Source: MGBC131033 sp910585655 (lineage in GTDB: Bacteria > Bacillota > Clostridia > Lachnospirales > Lachnospiraceae). From it: 54,750 nucleotides of DNA. Positions within the stretch are counted from its first letter, which is position 1; each line of letters begins with the position of its first letter. The notes under the pieces were generated by a model. The model was not told the origin of the DNA and made no database searches. It saw only the letters and a program-made list of their open reading frames with translations. This document shows, one piece after another, positions 1-8,575 of the stretch. The stretch spans positions 1 through 54,750 of the forward strand of contig CATBCG010000009.1 in assembly GCA_949502025.1 (NCBI GenBank). The letters run 5' to 3'. Made by a program: the position numbers and the translations under genes.

Positions 1-176
1 GTTCTTTACTTGGTTCTGCCCTTTTTGCAAAGGACAGTTCGCTTTGGATTTCTCCAAATGAAAATCTTTTAGAATTTTCAAGGACGTTTCATTGTTTAAT
101 TATCAAGGTTCTTTGCTTCCTGTTCTGTGGCAGTTCCTGTTGTTTTGTGGAACTGTCTGTCGCAGTCAGCTTTGCT
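1..176 (-). other. putative leader of an rRNA operon lying left of the window
   Basis: Read leftward, this stretch follows two strong tandem promoters and has no convincing gene. Near 85-115 it reads CCTTGATAATTAAACAATG on the minus strand, the kind of sequence found in Firmicutes rRNA leaders and 16S-23S spacers. An inverted repeat (CAGTTCC at 131-137 with GGAACTG at 149-155) would form a hairpin in the transcript. The rRNA itself is outside the window, so the assignment rests on leader appearance and promoter strength only. Confidence 0.55.
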
Positions 177-205
177 AGTATATCACATGGTTTTCTGTTT
201 GTCAA
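177..205 (-). promoter_or_regulatory. strong SigA-type promoter P2 (proximal, rRNA-like)
   Basis: On the minus strand TTGACA (200-205) is followed by exactly 17 bases and TATACT (177-182). The region just upstream is very A-rich on the minus strand, like an UP element. It is the second of two near-identical promoters reading leftward. Confidence 0.8.
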
Positions 206-403
206 CAACTTTTTTCAAGTTTTTTTGATTTTCTTTTTCTTCCTTACAAACAGTGTCTTTCTGACATGGAAACGATTCTTTGTAACTGCCGTAACCCAAA
301 CCATATTCTGCGTTAAATATGAAAACCCAACGCTTAAAAATGCGAGCCGTTTTTGGAAATCAGCAATCAGTCAAGGCTGTATGACTTCCGAAACAGCTCG
401 CTT

Positions 404-432
404 AGTATATCACAGGTTTTTTCTTCTGTCAA
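404..432 (-). promoter_or_regulatory. strong SigA-type promoter P1 (distal, rRNA-like)
   Basis: TTGACA (427-432) and TATACT (404-409) on the minus strand are 17 bases apart and preceded by A-tracts. It lies only about 60 bp beyond the stop codon of the xylosidase gene. A hairpin (TTTTGCAA/TTGCAAAA, about 459-480) lies between but has no U-run, so some read-through into the promoter region is possible. Confidence 0.8.
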
Positions 433-493
433 CTACTTTTTTCTACTTTTTTCGTTTTTTTGCAATCTTTTTTGCAAAACCCTTATTTTTCCC

Positions 494-2503
494 TTACCAA
501 AGCTGCTTTTTCGCATCCTCCGGTGAAGCAAATGGTCCCGGAATTGTAGAGGCTCCCCGGTGTCCGCCTAAATAATCTTCATTAAATATAATGGTGCTGC
601 CGTCCGGATCCTCAAACCGCTGTTCCGGTTCAAAGGCAAATCCCAGAGTATCACTTGTGATAATTCCATCCTGGAACTCACCCAAAAACTCATAGACATT
701 GGTCTTCAACGAATACCCTCCGTCTTGTTCTACTAATTCTACCGTCACCTGGTTCTTTTCGTCTATCAGCTTGGACTCTTCCTGCTTCCACGCCTTTGCA
801 CCATTAAAATAAGCGTTTCCGTTTATCCAGACCGGAAGATGAGAAAAATGGTACTGCGCCAGCTTCATCATATTAGCCGGCTGATCTAACTCAAACCAGG
901 AAATCCACTCTTCATAAGTCGGATATTCGTCGAAGACATCCGTCCCTACTACCTGATTATCTGCCATCCGGAATCCCATATCCTCTTTTACCTCTGTTTT
1001 TTGAACCGGCCAGTTCTGAACAAAGATATTGTTGTAAATCCGATCGTCACCATGCAGAATCGTCATAAAGCCTGCCACCTCGGTCCGATGTCTGATATGA
1101 TAAGGCGTATAGCGAGGCTGATTGACTCCGTTTACAATATTATCCGTACCGCCTCCCACTGCGGTAAACGCACCTAAAATCAGGTTATGGACACACGCTA
1201 CGCCCTCTGTAGCAATCCGTACCGACGCTTTGGAGAGCATAATATTGTTGTCGATTAAGGTCGGTCCATGTCCTACTTCAATAAATACATCCTGGCTCAT
1301 CATTCCGCCTTTGGCTGCCTGACTGCCTTCCGGAGCATAGTTATCGTGTAATAGATTCTGGGAAATACGGGTTCCCTGTGCCTGCCAGTCGCACCAAATC
1401 CCCATCGTCGAATGATGGATATGGTTTCGGCGCATCACTACGTCAATCGCCGCATGCAGCTTAATACCGGAAATTTCCGCTCCTCCAAGCTGCTGCATAT
1501 TATTGATATGATGAATATGGTTATCTTCGATTAAACTGAATACACAGCCCATCCGTCCAACGATTCCGGTCTGTTCACAATGGTGAATGTGACAGCGCCG
1601 TACGATATGACTGCCGACTTTTTCCTTTACCCATCCATGGTACTGTCCGCGGCAGACAGCATCCCGTTCCATCTGAGTCGGGCTTTTGACATGCTTTCTT
1701 GTAAAATAATGATCGTTTTCTTCGTCATAATACTTTCCTAAAGAAATACCGCAGCATTTGCTGTTGCTGATTTCACAGTCCTCGATGATCCAGCCTTTTG
1801 ACCAGTGCGGACCGATCATTCCGTCCTGAAACGCAGCCGGCGGAGCCCAGGTCGTAGCTGCCTTACTGATCGCAAAGCCGCTGACGGTAATATAGCCTAC
1901 TCCTGTTTTAGATGGGAAGAAACAGTTCCGGCGAACGTTGATTTCCACCTGTTCCACACGTGGATCTTTTCCCTGGAAATTGGCATAAAGGATCGTCTCG
2001 TTACGCTCTTTATCCTGCTCGGTATACCATTTATAAACCGACCACTCCGGCTCCCAGGAGGACGGATATACTTCGCCCTTGATACATTCCTCCAGCGTTT
2101 CCGTTTCATAGAGCTGGCGATCATTTAAGTACACCGCCCCTGTATGTCGGATAGCAGGCGCAAAATACCAGTCTCCGCCGACGATCGTCGTATAGGGGTT
2201 ATAACTGCCGAACACACCGTTATCTACCCGGCATACCCATACGTTTCCTTCATACGGCTCCCAATCTTTCATTTCCTCGGAACCCATAATATGCGCGCCA
2301 AGCGGTTCCTCACTCCGATAAGTAATTCTGGCGTCCTCCGTACCTGCGTACACCGGATCGACGTATTCCCGGTAAATTCCCGGCGCCACAAGAACCTCGT
2401 CCCCTGGTCTTGCTACCTTCGCTGCATCGTTGATATGCCGGAACGGTGTCTCTTTGGAACCGTTTCCCTGTTTGGGAGCCGCTGCATTGACATAAATCCT
2501 CAT
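494..2503 (-). CDS. GH120-type beta-xylosidase (right-handed beta-helix)
   Basis: This 669-residue protein probably removes xylose from the non-reducing end of xylo-oligosaccharides in the cytoplasm, since it has no signal peptide. It resembles, from memory, the GH120 enzyme XylC of Thermoanaerobacterium: an N-terminal DUF1565-like start (VNAAAPKQGNGSKETPF), then beta-helix coils rich in NHIHH-type turns (about 230-450) and a C-terminal beta-rich part. Motifs WAPPAAFQDGMIGPHWSKGW (219-238) and GIKLHAAIDV (346-355) match that family. Asp372 (CDWQAQGTR) and Glu409 (VFIEVGHGP) align with the reported nucleophile and acid/base. Between them lies an extra loop of about 15 residues. A ribosome site (AGGAGG) precedes the start, and its own promoter lies at 2576-2604. 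Transcription runs toward the rRNA-type promoters. Confidence 0.85.
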   Translation of the reverse strand: MRIYVNAAAPKQGNGSKETPFRHINDAAKVARPGDEVLVAPGIYREYVDPVYAGTEDARITYRSEEPLGAHIMGSEEMKDWEPYEGNVWVCRVDNGVFGSYNPYTTIVGGDWYFAPAIRHTGAVYLNDRQLYETETLEECIKGEVYPSSWEPEWSVYKWYTEQDKERNETILYANFQGKDPRVEQVEINVRRNCFFPSKTGVGYITVSGFAISKAATTWAPPAAFQDGMIGPHWSKGWIIEDCEISNSKCCGISLGKYYDEENDHYFTRKHVKSPTQMERDAVCRGQYHGWVKEKVGSHIVRRCHIHHCEQTGIVGRMGCVFSLIEDNHIHHINNMQQLGGAEISGIKLHAAIDVVMRRNHIHHSTMGIWCDWQAQGTRISQNLLHDNYAPEGSQAAKGGMMSQDVFIEVGHGPTLIDNNIMLSKASVRIATEGVACVHNLILGAFTAVGGGTDNIVNGVNQPRYTPYHIRHRTEVAGFMTILHGDDRIYNNIFVQNWPVQKTEVKEDMGFRMADNQVVGTDVFDEYPTYEEWISWFELDQPANMMKLAQYHFSHLPVWINGNAYFNGAKAWKQEESKLIDEKNQVTVELVEQDGGYSLKTNVYEFLGEFQDGIITSDTLGFAFEPEQRFEDPDGSTIIFNEDYLGGHRGASTIPGPFASPEDAKKQLW

Positions 2504-2575
2504 CTCTTCATCCTCCTGATTTTATAAGTTAAGTTGTATCCTTACCTTTTTTATATTTTTATTGATTCTTTAATT

Positions 2576-2604
2576 AGTTTAATCAATAAACTTTCTTTTG
2601 TCAA
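2576..2604 (-). promoter_or_regulatory. SigA-type promoter of the xylosidase gene
   Basis: TTGACA (2599-2604), 17 bases, then TAAACT (2576-2581) on the minus strand, about 70 bp before the start codon. The -35 flank reads AAAAAGTAGTTGACA, identical to the flank of the distal rRNA-like promoter at 427-441, so the two promoters are close relatives. Confidence 0.7.
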
Positions 2605-2642
2605 CTACTTTTTCCAAAAATATCAGACTAAAAACTGTTCTA

Positions 2643-3347
2643 TTATCCTAACAGTTTTACAACGTCCGATATCATTTGCAACAGCAAATTATGGTTGTAA
2701 ATATAACTTAATACCGAATCTTTGTTAATCTGGGCAAAAATCTCTTTGGCTGTTTCACTGCTGCTAAAGACTGTCAGCACGATACACAAGATCCAGAGAA
2801 TCACAAGTCCCTGTACAAAACCGCCCGCCGCGCCCAATGTTTTATTTAAGGTATTTAGGACAGGAAGCTTGCTGATGATATCTAGGACATTTGCCAAGAT
2901 CAGAAGCGCCAGATTAATCACCAAAAATACGATCACAAAAGCTCCTGCATTAATCATGACATTTGTCACATATTTTACGACGTACTGTTCCAGAGTATCT
3001 ACTGCCATAGCCTGATAAACCTCTGTATTTTTATTTGCCACTAATTTTTCCCGAATCACCTCCGGAAGCGGCAGTTCCTTTATCATTTCGTTCTGCGCGG
3101 CGGAGCTGCTCTCCTTTAAATCGTCCAAATAACCGCTAAGGGAACTCTCTACTTTTTCCTCTACATAAGCAGAAAGCCGCTCGTTATTTTGAAGCTGTTT
3201 ACTGACGACCGGAGCAAATACCGCAGTCAGCACCAATGCTACAATCGCAGAAAACAGGGAAAATATTGTCTTTACCATCCCTCTGCGATGCCCGTTCCAC
3301 ACGCAGCCTCCCATTACAACGATTACTACAATCCATATCCAATTCAT
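2643..3347 (-). CDS. CvpA family membrane protein
   Basis: The 234-residue product has the CvpA (colicin V production) layout: an N-terminal membrane segment (about 3-18) followed by GHRRGMVKTIFSL and a second segment (about 27-50), a soluble polar loop (about 55-125), then two further segments (about 135-158 and 170-195). CvpA proteins are widespread inner-membrane proteins with roles in envelope homeostasis; the molecular function is not settled. A good AGGAGG site lies 8 bases before the ATG. It follows the DUF5711-like gene by 37 bp on the same strand and is probably cotranscribed with it from the promoter at 4627-4655. Confidence 0.8.
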   Translation of the reverse strand: MNWIWIVVIVVMGGCVWNGHRRGMVKTIFSLFSAIVALVLTAVFAPVVSKQLQNNERLSAYVEEKVESSLSGYLDDLKESSSAAQNEMIKELPLPEVIREKLVANKNTEVYQAMAVDTLEQYVVKYVTNVMINAGAFVIVFLVINLALLILANVLDIISKLPVLNTLNKTLGAAGGFVQGLVILWILCIVLTVFSSSETAKEIFAQINKDSVLSYIYNHNLLLQMISDVVKLLG

Positions 3348-3384
3348 TCGTTTACCTCCTAGTTAAACCTGGCAGATCCAGGCT

Positions 3385-4575
3385 TTATTCTGCGGTATCT
3401 TTTAGCCGCATTTCTTCTATATACTGTCCGTTGACAAGGAAAAACTGGTCGCCTTCTTTTCCGGCGAACAGGTATTGAACTCCTTCCTGAAATTCGCCTT
3501 CGTATTTTACCTTATTTCCCGGTCGCAGAATCAGACATTCCAATTCGGAATAGACCCAAAAATCTTCTTTATGAATGCCAAGTCCCCGGCAGACAAAGCT
3601 TAGTTTTCGTTCTACTGCCTTGCCCCCTCCTTTTTCGTATACCTGGAGCAGCCCGGCAGTGCTGACATCCTCCGTTTCGATTACCACCGCAATGTAGTCC
3701 TCGTTGTTTGCCGTCCAGCGCAGCTTTTGACCATATTCCTGTTCCCAACGCAGTTCTGGCTTCTGACGCATAGAAAACACCGACAAACGATTGTCTCCGT
3801 AAGCGCATACGGTATTGTTGTCCATAAACGCCAGCTCTGCAAAGATCACGTCCTCATAAGGATAAATCCCGACAATCCGATTTGCATTTATCCCCTGTCC
3901 TACTCCGGTAAAGTTGTAAAAAGTCAGGCTGCTCGTCAACTGGTTCCCCTCTGCAAAAAAGTAGCTGGTGACAAGCTTGGATCCGTCTTTTGACAACGCA
4001 ATAGCCATCGCATATCCGTCCTCTTCCACGTAGGTAAGAATTTCTACTTTCTTCTTGTTGTCCGCCGCATATGGATCTATGATCTGGATTTCGTTTCTCC
4101 CCTCCTCCTGCATCAGCACGGCTACTTCTCCCTGCTCGGATACCGATACCTGAAGAATATCCGATAAAATCTCTACCTCTGCGGCAGTTCCTTTCTCGTT
4201 ATAAACATAAAGCTGACGCCCTCCTACTTCTGCAGCCGCCACATAATCCCCTGCCATGCTTACGGTCGGGTTCTGCATATTATAGGCGGCAGTCCAAATA
4301 ATTGCCCCTTCCCCGTCAATCACCGAAATACCGTCCCGATTGTAGCGCAGAATCCGGTTCCCATACTGAAGATAATGTGTATCCGCCGTATCCCCCCGTT
4401 CTACCCGCGAGGCAATCTGATATCCCTGGTAATGCTTCCCTGGTTTGATGCGCTGTTCATAAAAGAAATAACCCAATATCCCCGTCAGCATCGCCAATAC
4501 CAGTCCCCAGACGATTATAACGGCAACCTTTCTTTCTTTCTTTCTTTTATTCCATCTGCCCATGCGAACCCCCAT
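3385..4575 (-). CDS. DUF5711-like membrane-anchored beta-propeller protein
   Basis: The 396-residue product begins with a basic stretch (WNKRKKERK), one membrane segment (about 18-38) and then an extracytoplasmic domain of repeated short beta-strands (for example ILRYNRDGISVIDGEGAIIW and LSKDGSKLVTSYF) like WD40/PQQ propellers. This matches the DUF5711 family common in Clostridia, function unknown. No catalytic motif is visible. Two ATG codons, five codons apart, are possible starts; GGGGG lies just before the second, AAGGA before the first. It heads an apparent operon with the cvpA-like gene. Confidence 0.7.
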   Translation of the reverse strand: MGVRMGRWNKRKKERKVAVIIVWGLVLAMLTGILGYFFYEQRIKPGKHYQGYQIASRVERGDTADTHYLQYGNRILRYNRDGISVIDGEGAIIWTAAYNMQNPTVSMAGDYVAAAEVGGRQLYVYNEKGTAAEVEILSDILQVSVSEQGEVAVLMQEEGRNEIQIIDPYAADNKKKVEILTYVEEDGYAMAIALSKDGSKLVTSYFFAEGNQLTSSLTFYNFTGVGQGINANRIVGIYPYEDVIFAELAFMDNNTVCAYGDNRLSVFSMRQKPELRWEQEYGQKLRWTANNEDYIAVVIETEDVSTAGLLQVYEKGGGKAVERKLSFVCRGLGIHKEDFWVYSELECLILRPGNKVKYEGEFQEGVQYLFAGKEGDQFFLVNGQYIEEMRLKDTAE

Positions 4576-4626
4576 GTCTTTTCTTACGTCCTTTTTACTT
4601 CTCTTTCATTTTCCATAACGTTTACT

Positions 4627-4655
4627 ATTCTACCAAATTTTAATAACGAGGGCAA
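4627..4655 (-). promoter_or_regulatory. promoter of the DUF5711-cvpA pair
   Basis: Minus strand TTGCCC (4650-4655), 17 bases, TAGAAT (4627-4632), about 50 bp before the DUF5711-like start. Confidence 0.55.
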
Positions 4656-4717
4656 CGATTTCTTTTGTAAGTTTTTGTCGTCTCGTTTTCTGCTTTGTCT
4701 GTCTGCAACGTAGACTT

Positions 4718-4761
4718 AAAAAGCTGCCGCTTATGTTTCTTCCACATTCGCAGCAGCTTTT
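4718..4761 (-). terminator. intrinsic terminator after the LysM gene
   Basis: Arms AAAAGCTGC (4719-4727) and GCAGCTTTT (4753-4761) form a GC-rich hairpin. Read leftward it is followed by a run of T, so it ends transcripts of the LysM gene. The rest of 4762-4855 shows nothing recognisable. Confidence 0.7.
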
Positions 4762-4855
4762 CTTATATTTTCATAGCCTGACCAGATAAAGACTTTTCCG
4801 GTTTTGACGAACTCATAGCGAATCGCCTGTAGGTTCAAGAAAGTCAAGCCCGCCC

Positions 4856-6364
4856 TCATGGCAAAATCAGAATATCTCCTTCTAAAATCCCATTTGGATC
4901 GGAAAGCTGGTTGACCTGCATCAACGTATCCAGCATAGACAAATCCTGGTAAAAGTTCCGGCAGATTCCGGAAAGTGTATCTCCGGGCTGTACGATATAG
5001 CGGTTTTGGGAGCGCGCCGTATCGGTACGCTCCTTTGCCTTTTCCGAATTTTCCAGTTCGGAAGTCTCCTCGGAATCTGCATCCTCTACCGGTTCGATGC
5101 CTTCCGTCTCGTCCTCTTCTCTTCTGTCGGCTTGCCCCGTTTTTCCCTGAGTCGTTCCATTTTCTTCCTCTTCGCTTTGCTTCTGATTCTCTGTTTGTTC
5201 CTGATCCTCTGTCTGCTTCTGACCTTCTGCCTGCTCCCGACTATCTGTTGAAGCTGGATTTGCTATAATACCACCCGGAAGAGTTTCCACCTCTAATACG
5301 CTTCCGCCTCCGACCTCCCCTGTCTGGTTTTCTTTCGTGTTCTCTTCCCTTTCGTCTGTATCTTCTCCCTCCTGCTTATTTTCACCTGTTTTATCCGTTT
5401 CCTTTTGCTCCTCCCTCTTTTCCTCCTCTCCTTCTCCCTCCGTCTGCGCTTGTCCCATTGTAGTCCTTTCCGAAAGACTGCCTGTTAGCTGACGGACAGC
5501 CTCCTCTAGCCCGTCAAGCCGATCAAAATATTGGAGCCCTGCCAGACACAATGCTAAAACCGCTACTGCCGTGGCAATTCCTGCCAGATAAGAAGAACCC
5601 TTGCCTCCGGACGAGCGCTTTACTTCCTCCATACGCTCGGCAGTCTCCACCTGAGCGCTTTCATATGGTTCTCTTTCATAAGCAGAACGTCCTCTCTCTT
5701 CTGTTCGTTCACTTTCATAAGCATATTGACCCTTTTCCTCCCAGGTCGTATACGCCGTTCGGTTCTCTTGAAGATTGGATTCATACCGGCTGCTTGTCCT
5801 GCCGTCTTTAAAGCCTGTCCAATAGTGATTCTCTTCCTCCTGATGCTTTGTTACCAACAGATTCTGCATCGCCTCGTTTTTCTCATAAAATATGTAGTAC
5901 CCGCTTTGAGGCTTTAGCTGTCCCTCCTCGTAAAAATATCCGATTTCTTCTAACTCCAACGGATTGTAATAAAAGAAAATCTTATTTTCTCCCATAAAAT
6001 TTTCCCGATGAAAACGAAGCAGCCAGTCGCTTTTTTCCGGAATGATTTCTTCTCCGGTCAAATACCAGCCTACGATTTCCATGTTTGGAAAATGCTGTCC
6101 CATTTTCGCATAAAGCTGTGTCCATGCCGCTCCGTCCATCTGGTAGCCGACCCCTTCTCCTCCTGACGGAATATCCAATACACCGTATACATACACTGCT
6201 GTTTCCTTTGCTCCCTTTTCCTGCTCTCCTATCAATACCGCCATCCGGGCATAGGGAACGTCCGGTTCCGCCATCTGCTTTAAATAGCTCATGGCATAAT
6301 CCTCTATATAAATATTTCGTATCCCCTTTACCTGACCAATCTGCCTGATATTTCTTTTTTTCAT
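4856..6364 (-). CDS. membrane protein with MPN-like N-domain and extracellular LysM
   Basis: Starting at MKKRNIRQ (AAAGGGGAAG site 8 bases upstream) the product has 502 residues; a longer frame adds 45 residues but lacks a good ribosome site. Residues 20-165 look like a degenerate MPN/JAMM fold: strands VLIGE and VYVYGVLDIP, a helix, then VGWYLTG (98-104) where active JAMM enzymes have GWYHSHP. The metal-binding His pair is absent, so it is probably non-catalytic. One membrane helix (about 258-277) follows, then a long linker rich in Glu, Gln and Lys with EDQEQ/QKQ repeats, and a C-terminal LysM (about 455-502, YIVQPGDTLSGI) that would bind peptidoglycan outside the cell. The N-domain would be cytoplasmic. 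It is divergent from yyaC. The MPN assignment is my inference. Confidence 0.75.
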   Translation of the reverse strand: MKKRNIRQIGQVKGIRNIYIEDYAMSYLKQMAEPDVPYARMAVLIGEQEKGAKETAVYVYGVLDIPSGGEGVGYQMDGAAWTQLYAKMGQHFPNMEIVGWYLTGEEIIPEKSDWLLRFHRENFMGENKIFFYYNPLELEEIGYFYEEGQLKPQSGYYIFYEKNEAMQNLLVTKHQEEENHYWTGFKDGRTSSRYESNLQENRTAYTTWEEKGQYAYESERTEERGRSAYEREPYESAQVETAERMEEVKRSSGGKGSSYLAGIATAVAVLALCLAGLQYFDRLDGLEEAVRQLTGSLSERTTMGQAQTEGEGEEEKREEQKETDKTGENKQEGEDTDEREENTKENQTGEVGGGSVLEVETLPGGIIANPASTDSREQAEGQKQTEDQEQTENQKQSEEEENGTTQGKTGQADRREEDETEGIEPVEDADSEETSELENSEKAKERTDTARSQNRYIVQPGDTLSGICRNFYQDLSMLDTLMQVNQLSDPNGILEGDILILP

Positions 6365-6551
6365 ACGTCTCTTCCCCTTTCCTGCCTGTCGGCTTCTTTC
6401 CTTATAGGTATACCACATCCCAGGCACTATTTTTGTCAAAGAAAGCACCAAAACAGAAAGAATTTTCATTTCTCTTTCGACACGCTTATATTTTACCAAT
6501 TTTGGTGAATACTAGAGAAAAAGAAAAGAAAAAAGAGAAAGGAAGGCTCCC

Positions 6552-7112
6552 ATGATTGCAATAGAAGAAAAAAAAACACATTATTACGACGCAGGCAATT
6601 ATCACACCCCCTATCATTTCAGCCGGGAGCTGGCTCGTATTCTGCGCCACGAAAAAACCAGAGAAGAAGAACTCATTTTCCTATGTATCGGCTCTGACCG
6701 CGCCACCGGAGATTCCCTTGGTCCACTGATCGGGCATAAACTGACACAATCCCGTCAGTTCCGCTATTCCGTTTACGGCACGCTCGATCAACCCGTCCAT
6801 GCCAAAAATCTGGAAGCTACTTTAGAAAAAATAAAAAAGGCTCATAAACGAGCCTTTATCATTGCTATCGACGCTTCGTTAGGAACCAACGAACACATCG
6901 GCTATATTTCCCTTAAATCCGGCGCCCTAAAACCAGGTGCAGGCGTATCCAAAACCCTTCCGGCGGTCGGAAACGTCTCTATCACAGGAATCGTAAACGC
7001 CTCTGGTCTGTTCGACCATATGCTGCTTCAGACCACCCGCCTAAATCTCGTCATGCGGCTGGCAGACTGCATCTGCCTTGGAATTCGTTATACACTCCCC
7101 TCTTCCTTGTAG
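6552..7112 (+). CDS. yyaC: YyaC-type spore protease/peptidase
   Basis: The 186-residue product carries the features of the YyaC family: CIGSDRATGDSLGPLIG (55-71), YGTLDQPVHAKNL, AIDASLG (GPR/HybD-like acidic motif) and KTLPAVGNVSITGIVN. YyaC relates to the hydrogenase-maturation protease/GPR fold and is conserved in spore formers; its substrate is not firmly known. AAAGGAAGG precedes the ATG. It is transcribed divergently from the LysM/MPN-like gene; the 187 bp between contain the 12-base palindrome ACCAATTTTGGT near 6496. Its last 25 bp overlap the end of the convergent coiled-coil gene. Confidence 0.85.
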   Translation: MIAIEEKKTHYYDAGNYHTPYHFSRELARILRHEKTREEELIFLCIGSDRATGDSLGPLIGHKLTQSRQFRYSVYGTLDQPVHAKNLEATLEKIKKAHKRAFIIAIDASLGTNEHIGYISLKSGALKPGAGVSKTLPAVGNVSITGIVNASGLFDHMLLQTTRLNLVMRLADCICLGIRYTLPSSL

Positions 7113-8185
7113 AGCGCCAGCGCTGTTCCTATGGTATCCGCCTTCCCTTGCTCCATCTGTTCCAACAACCTGTCCAATACGGTTGCGCTCACAAACTCCC
7201 GTCCCAAAAACGCTTCATAATTTTCTGCCACATAGAGCGTTTTCTGTTTGACTTTATCCTGAGTTGCTTTCAGTTCCTGATAGGTCGCTTCATGCTCGTC
7301 CCGCATCCGTTCCAGATCCGCCTGATTCCTGCCCCGGATTTCTTCGATGATCGCCGTCTTCGTCGTCCCTTCAAAATAATTCATCGCGTCCTTGCGGCGC
7401 TGTATCATCTCTTCCAGCTCCTGCTGTACGGCGTCGATCTCCTCGTCAAACTGCTCCAAGCCATAGATGCTCTCATCTTTGTCCCGTTCAATCTGGCGCC
7501 GGATTTTTGATATCGCGCGTTTGTTTAATAAAATCCGGCTCCGAAGCCTCCTGCCTTTGATCAGGGCGTCCGTATAATTCGCTTTGGTATAATTATGAAT
7601 CAGCACATATCCGCCGCCAAAAAGCAGAATTGCCCCCAGGTAAATCAAAATCCAATACCATCCTTTTGGATCCGGCAGTAAATAATATACCCCCACCGGA
7701 ACGGCTGTAAATAACACCAGCAGCGTCAGCAGACAAGTCAGGTATTCCGACAGATTTTTCGGCATAAACAGATTGTAATAAGCAGCCGTGTTTAGAATCT
7801 GCGGCGTATGGCTCTGCCGGAAGGCGCTCTTTGCCTCTGCCCGAAGCTGGTCGTTTTCCTCCGCCAGCCCGGCAGTCTCCGCTTCAATCCGCTCGGACAT
7901 CCGTCCGTTCTTATATCTTTCTTTTTTGATTTTTAATTTCTTTTGCCTGGCTCGAAGCTTTTCCTCCTCTTCCTGAAACGCCGCTCCTACCTCTTCTTTT
8001 CTTTTCCGGAGCGTCTCGGAAATTTCCTCGGTTATCTGCTTTTCCCGGATCGCTAATGTTCGTTCTTGCCGTTCCTCCTCTATCACCAGCTCTTCCACCC
8101 GCGCCTTACAACCGTCCAGCTCCAGCACCTGCCCCCTGATTTCCAACAGCATATCTCTCCCTGCTGACAATATACTTTGCTCCAT
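7088..8185 (-). CDS. membrane protein flanked by two coiled coils, unknown function
   Basis: I do not recognise this 365-residue protein. Residues 15-125 and 205-335 are charged, Lys/Glu-rich and probably coiled coil; between them are two hydrophobic helices (about 150-170 and 177-197) separated by PDPKGWYW. Both coiled coils would be on the cytoplasmic side, forming a hairpin-anchored scaffold. Start ATG has AAAGGGA upstream. A candidate promoter lies at 8259-8287. The 3' end overlaps yyaC by 25 bp tail to tail. Confidence 0.7.
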   Translation of the reverse strand: MEQSILSAGRDMLLEIRGQVLELDGCKARVEELVIEEERQERTLAIREKQITEEISETLRKRKEEVGAAFQEEEEKLRARQKKLKIKKERYKNGRMSERIEAETAGLAEENDQLRAEAKSAFRQSHTPQILNTAAYYNLFMPKNLSEYLTCLLTLLVLFTAVPVGVYYLLPDPKGWYWILIYLGAILLFGGGYVLIHNYTKANYTDALIKGRRLRSRILLNKRAISKIRRQIERDKDESIYGLEQFDEEIDAVQQELEEMIQRRKDAMNYFEGTTKTAIIEEIRGRNQADLERMRDEHEATYQELKATQDKVKQKTLYVAENYEAFLGREFVSATVLDRLLEQMEQGKADTIGTALALYKEEGSV

Positions 8186-8258
8186 CTATCTCGTCCCTTT
8201 CCCTTTTCCGTACTTCTCTTTTCCTTCTATCAAACCACGTCCCTTTGTCGTTACCGAT

Positions 8259-8287
8259 ATTCTAACAAATTTCCTGCTAATAAACAA
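8259..8287 (-). promoter_or_regulatory. candidate promoter of the coiled-coil membrane gene
   Basis: Minus strand TTGTTT (8282-8287), 17 bases, TAGAAT (8259-8264), about 75 bp before the start codon. The -35 is weak. Confidence 0.45.
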
Positions 8288-8507
8288 TGCTTTTATGGCA
8301 AACGGCAAAATTTTTATCTTTTCTAAGAGATTTTCTGATATCACAAGTAAAAATTAAGGGTTCTGTAAGGTTTTTTAGACTTATTTTAAGTTTTGTACAC
8401 ATCTCTTTCACATTTATAGTTTATAGTAGTACACGTAATGAAGTTCAAAGTAGTTTCGATGAAATGAAATTTCATTTACTCCCCCTCTCATTGTAGCATA
8501 ACATAAG
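8288..8507. other. AT-rich gap without a convincing gene
   Basis: Part of the 390-bp gap between the coiled-coil gene and recR. It has short open frames without ribosome sites. The only structure I see is a perfect 16-base palindrome, AAATGAAATTTCATTT, at 8462-8477. Confidence 0.5.
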
Positions 8508-8542
8508 AAATACCGCATGGGTCCCCCGCCCGTGCGGTATTT
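8508..8542 (-). terminator. hairpin terminator after recR
   Basis: AAATACCGCATGGG (8508-8521) pairs with CCCGTGCGGTATTT (8529-8542), 14 bp with one G-T pair. It lies 33 bp beyond the recR stop. The T-run after it is imperfect in the leftward direction. Confidence 0.7.
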
Positions 8543-8575
8543 CTTTGCGTTTTGGGATGGCTCCCTTATCAAGTC

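Noticed and set aside
459..480. terminator between the xylosidase and the rRNA-like promoters
   Set aside because: TTTTGCAA/TTGCAAAA forms a hairpin, but it is AT-rich and followed by A rather than T in the leftward direction.
147..575. 142-codon open frame on the plus strand
   Set aside because: It covers both leftward rRNA-like promoters and the end of the xylosidase gene, has no ribosome site, and its product is Phe-rich from T-tracts.
4856..6499. longer start for the LysM gene
   Set aside because: The 45-residue extension has no ribosome site, whereas the ATG at 6364 has AAAGGGGAAG at proper spacing.
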